From Odiellus spinosus (lineage: Eukaryota > Arthropoda > Arachnida > Opiliones > Phalangiidae): DNA of 64,000 bases. Position numbers and translations under genes: made by a program. Positions 62,601 to 64,000 of the stretch are shown one piece after another (positions within the stretch are counted from its first letter, which is position 1; each line of letters begins with the position of its first letter). Where the stretch lies: contig OY987234.1 in the NCBI GenBank assembly GCA_963920705.1, positions 1,302,001 to 1,366,000 of the forward strand. Reading direction: 5' to 3'. The notes below the pieces were generated by a model, which was not told the origin of the DNA, did not search any database, and saw only the letters and a program-made list of their open reading frames with translations.

Positions 62601-64000
62601 TTGTGGATCTACATTACGTAAATTTTTGGATCTACACTTGGGAAATTTGTGGATCTGCACTTGGGAAATTTGTGGATCTACATTTGGGAAATTTTGGATC
62701 TACACTTGGGAAATTTGTGGATCTACACTTGGGAAATTTGTGGATCTACACTTGGGAAATTTGTGGATCTGCACTTGGAAATTTGTGGATCTACACTAAG
62801 GAAATTTGTGGATCTACATTTGGTAAATTTGTGGATCTACACTTGGGAAATTTGTGGATATACACTTGGGAAATTTGTGGATCTGCACTTGGGAAATTTG
62901 TGGATCTGCACTTGGGAAATTTTTGGATCTACACTTGGGAAATTTGTGGATCTACACTTGGGAAATTTGTGGATCTACACTTGGGATATTTGTGGATCTA
63001 CACTTGGGAAATTTGTGGATCTACACTTGGGAAATTTGTGGATCTACACTTGGGAAATTTGTGGATCTACACTTGGGAAATTTGTGGATCTGCGCTTGGG
63101 AAATTTGTGGATCTGCACTTGGAAAATTTGTGGATCTACACTTGGGAAATTTGTGGATCTTCATTTGGGAAATTTGTGGATCTACACTTGGGAAATTTGT
63201 GGATCTACACTTGGGAAATTTGTGGATCTACACTTGGGAAATTTGTGGGTCTACACTTGGGAAATTTGTGGATCTACACTTGGGAAATTTGTGGATCTAC
63301 ACTTGGGAAATTTGTGGATCTACACTTGGGAAATTTGGTGATCTACACTTGGGAAATTTGTGGATCTACATTTGGGAAATTTGTGGATCTACACTTGGGA
63401 AATTTGTGGATCTACACTTGGGAAATTTGTGGATCAACATTTGGGAAATTTGTGGATCTACACTTGGGAAATTTGTGGATCTACACTTGGGAAATTTGTG
63501 GATCTACACTTGGGAAATTTGTGGATCTACACTTGGGAAATTTGATTATCTGCACTTGAATAATTTGTGGATGTGCACTTGGGAAATTTGTGGATCTGCA
63601 CTTGGGAACTTTGTGGATCTGCACTTGGGAAAATTGTGGATCTGCACCTGGCAAATTTGTGGATCTGCACTTGGGAACTTTGTGGATCTACACTTGGGAA
63701 ATTTGTGGATCTACATTACGGAAATTTTTGGATCCACACTTGGGAAATTTGTGGATCTGCACTTGGGAAATTTGTGGATCTACATTTGGGAAATTTGTGG
63801 ATCTACACTTGGGAAATTTGTGGATCTACACTTGGGATATTTGTGGATCTACACTTGGGAAATTTGTGGATCTACACTTGGGAAATTTGTGGATCTACAC
63901 TTGGGAAATTTGTGGATCTACACTTGGGAAATTTGTGGATCTGCGCTTGGGAAATTTGTGGATCTGCACTTGGAAAATTTGTGGATCTACACTTGGGAAA
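59670..64000 (+). repeat. Right-hand B array including a mixed A-like segment
   Basis: The array runs to the window edge. GATTATC starts at 61,016 and 61,683 are followed by TTGGAAAATTTG (A-like), and those at 62,442 and 63,544 by TTGAATAATTTG (B). 22-bp monomers lie near 60,288 and 62,770. Private changes include GTTGGTC near 62,143, ACATTACGTAAA near 62,616, a one-base deletion AAATTTTGGATC near 62,692 and GGATCC at 63,730. Nothing other than the satellite is present. Confidence 0.75.
62685..62705 (+). repeat. Singleton 22-bp monomer
   Basis: AAATTTTGGATC replaces AAATTTGTGGATC and loses one base at the monomer boundary. The related copies near 48,230 and 52,645 have the full-length form. 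Confidence 0.85.

Larger units (their letters stand above)
1..64000 (+). repeat. 23-bp satellite array, whole window
   Basis: The window is a head-to-tail tandem array of one 23-bp monomer: TGGATCTACAC (positions 1-11) then TTGGGAAATTTG (12-23), about 39% GC. All copies lie in the same direction and I saw no inverted block. Distances between GATTATCTG landmarks are multiples of 23 apart from small located deletions, and the total from 318 to 63,544 closes exactly at 2,750 monomers minus 24 bp. Frequent substitutions are A8 to G (CTGCAC), C11 to T (ACATTT), G16 to A or C, T20 to A, the T1G2 swap (TTGGTGATC), A4 to G (GGGTCT) and T21 to A (AAATATG). Nearly every monomer carries GATC and AAATTT, so enzymes cutting those sites would reduce the array to 23-bp steps. 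A centromeric or other heterochromatic role is inference from array type. I do not recognise this monomer as a named family. Confidence 0.98.
28640..64000 (+). repeat. Domain B higher-order repeats
   Basis: This part is built from B-type modules. Their diagnostic monomers are TTGAATAATTTG after GATTATCTG (or TTATTATCTG), GATGTGCAC, GGGAACTTTG, CACCTGGCAA, ACATTACGG, GATCAACA, GATCTTCATT, GGGAAAAATG, TTGCTGATC, GTGGATATACAC and a 22-bp monomer followed by CACTAAGG or CACTAATG. AATAATTTG module starts are at 29572, 31158, 32836, 33457, 35273, 37342, 37549, 40400, 42469, 43503, 45572, 45940, 47986, 49089, 52397, 54351, 56328, 57454, 58718, 62442 and 63544. Complete-looking units are close to 2.0-2.07 kb (85-90 monomers), and shorter or longer ones reflect deletion or fusion of blocks. 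Two stretches of A-type sequence interrupt it. No gene or unique sequence was found here. Confidence 0.82.

Noticed and set aside
1-64000. CRISPR array
   Set aside because: Repeats are contiguous 23-bp units with no spacers of independent sequence, no leader and no cas genes.
1-64000. Telomere or subtelomere repeat
   Set aside because: The monomer contains TTGGG but no tandem TTAGGG-like, TTTAGGG-like or TTGGG-only motif of telomeric length.
1-64000. CENP-B box in the monomer
   Set aside because: The box needs two CG dinucleotides at set positions. The consensus has none and the CG-bearing variants do not place them correctly.
1-64000. Promoter, terminator or RNA gene signals (AAATTT, TATAC variants, short dyads)
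   Set aside because: These motifs are part of the monomer or its variants and recur throughout; no tRNA- or rRNA-like fold or unique regulatory context is visible.

Overview
The whole 64 kb window is one uninterrupted tandem satellite array with a 23-bp monomer, all in the same orientation. The monomer reads TGGATCTACAC (positions 1-11) followed directly by TTGGGAAATTTG (positions 12-23). About 2,780 monomers fill the window edge to edge. I find no gene, RNA gene, transposon, CRISPR array, telomere repeat or unique sequence. The recurring landmark GATTATCTG lies at 318 and again at 63,544, 63,226 bp apart. That is 2,750 monomers minus 24 bp, and the 24 bp are fully accounted for by 23 small deletions I could locate, so there is no room for a foreign insertion between those points. 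Arrays of this type belong to eukaryotic centromeric, pericentromeric or subtelomeric heterochromatin. The sequence does not identify the organism.

The array has higher-order structure. Recognisable monomer variants recur in fixed order, forming modules tens of monomers long that were later copied, cut and re-joined. Domain A (about 1-25,730) is built from modules led by the GATTATCTG/GATGTACAC pair and the GGGAACATTG, GGGAAAATTG and GGCAAATTTG variants, with common periods of 32 monomers (736 bp) and 38 monomers (874 bp). A transition zone (about 25,730-28,640) carries many private variants. Domain B (about 28,640-64,000) uses units of up to about 2.07 kb marked by TTGAATAATTTG, CACCTGGCAA, ACATTACGG, GATCTTCATT, GATCAACA and one 22-bp monomer, apparently a one-base deletion, that shifts the repeat phase.

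The domains are not cleanly separated. A 2.1-kb island of A-type sequence lies inside domain B (about 38,145-40,270), and about 1.25 kb of it matches bases 1-1,255 at a constant offset of 39,024. The right end of that island and the adjoining B sequence were then duplicated in tandem (about 39,890-42,795 and 42,993-45,920). Other recent-looking duplications have unit offsets of 5,564, 1,977, 1,586, 1,264, 1,219 and 781 bp.

Long open reading frames are present only because the 23-bp unit has no stop codon in any of the three forward frames. Three monomers (69 nt) give a 23-residue repeat, and the stops come from a few variant monomers. I annotate no CDS. The interest lies in the array itself: its two module families, its traces of long-distance exchange, its near-absence of CpG, its GATC-centred near-palindrome and its one-sided length changes.
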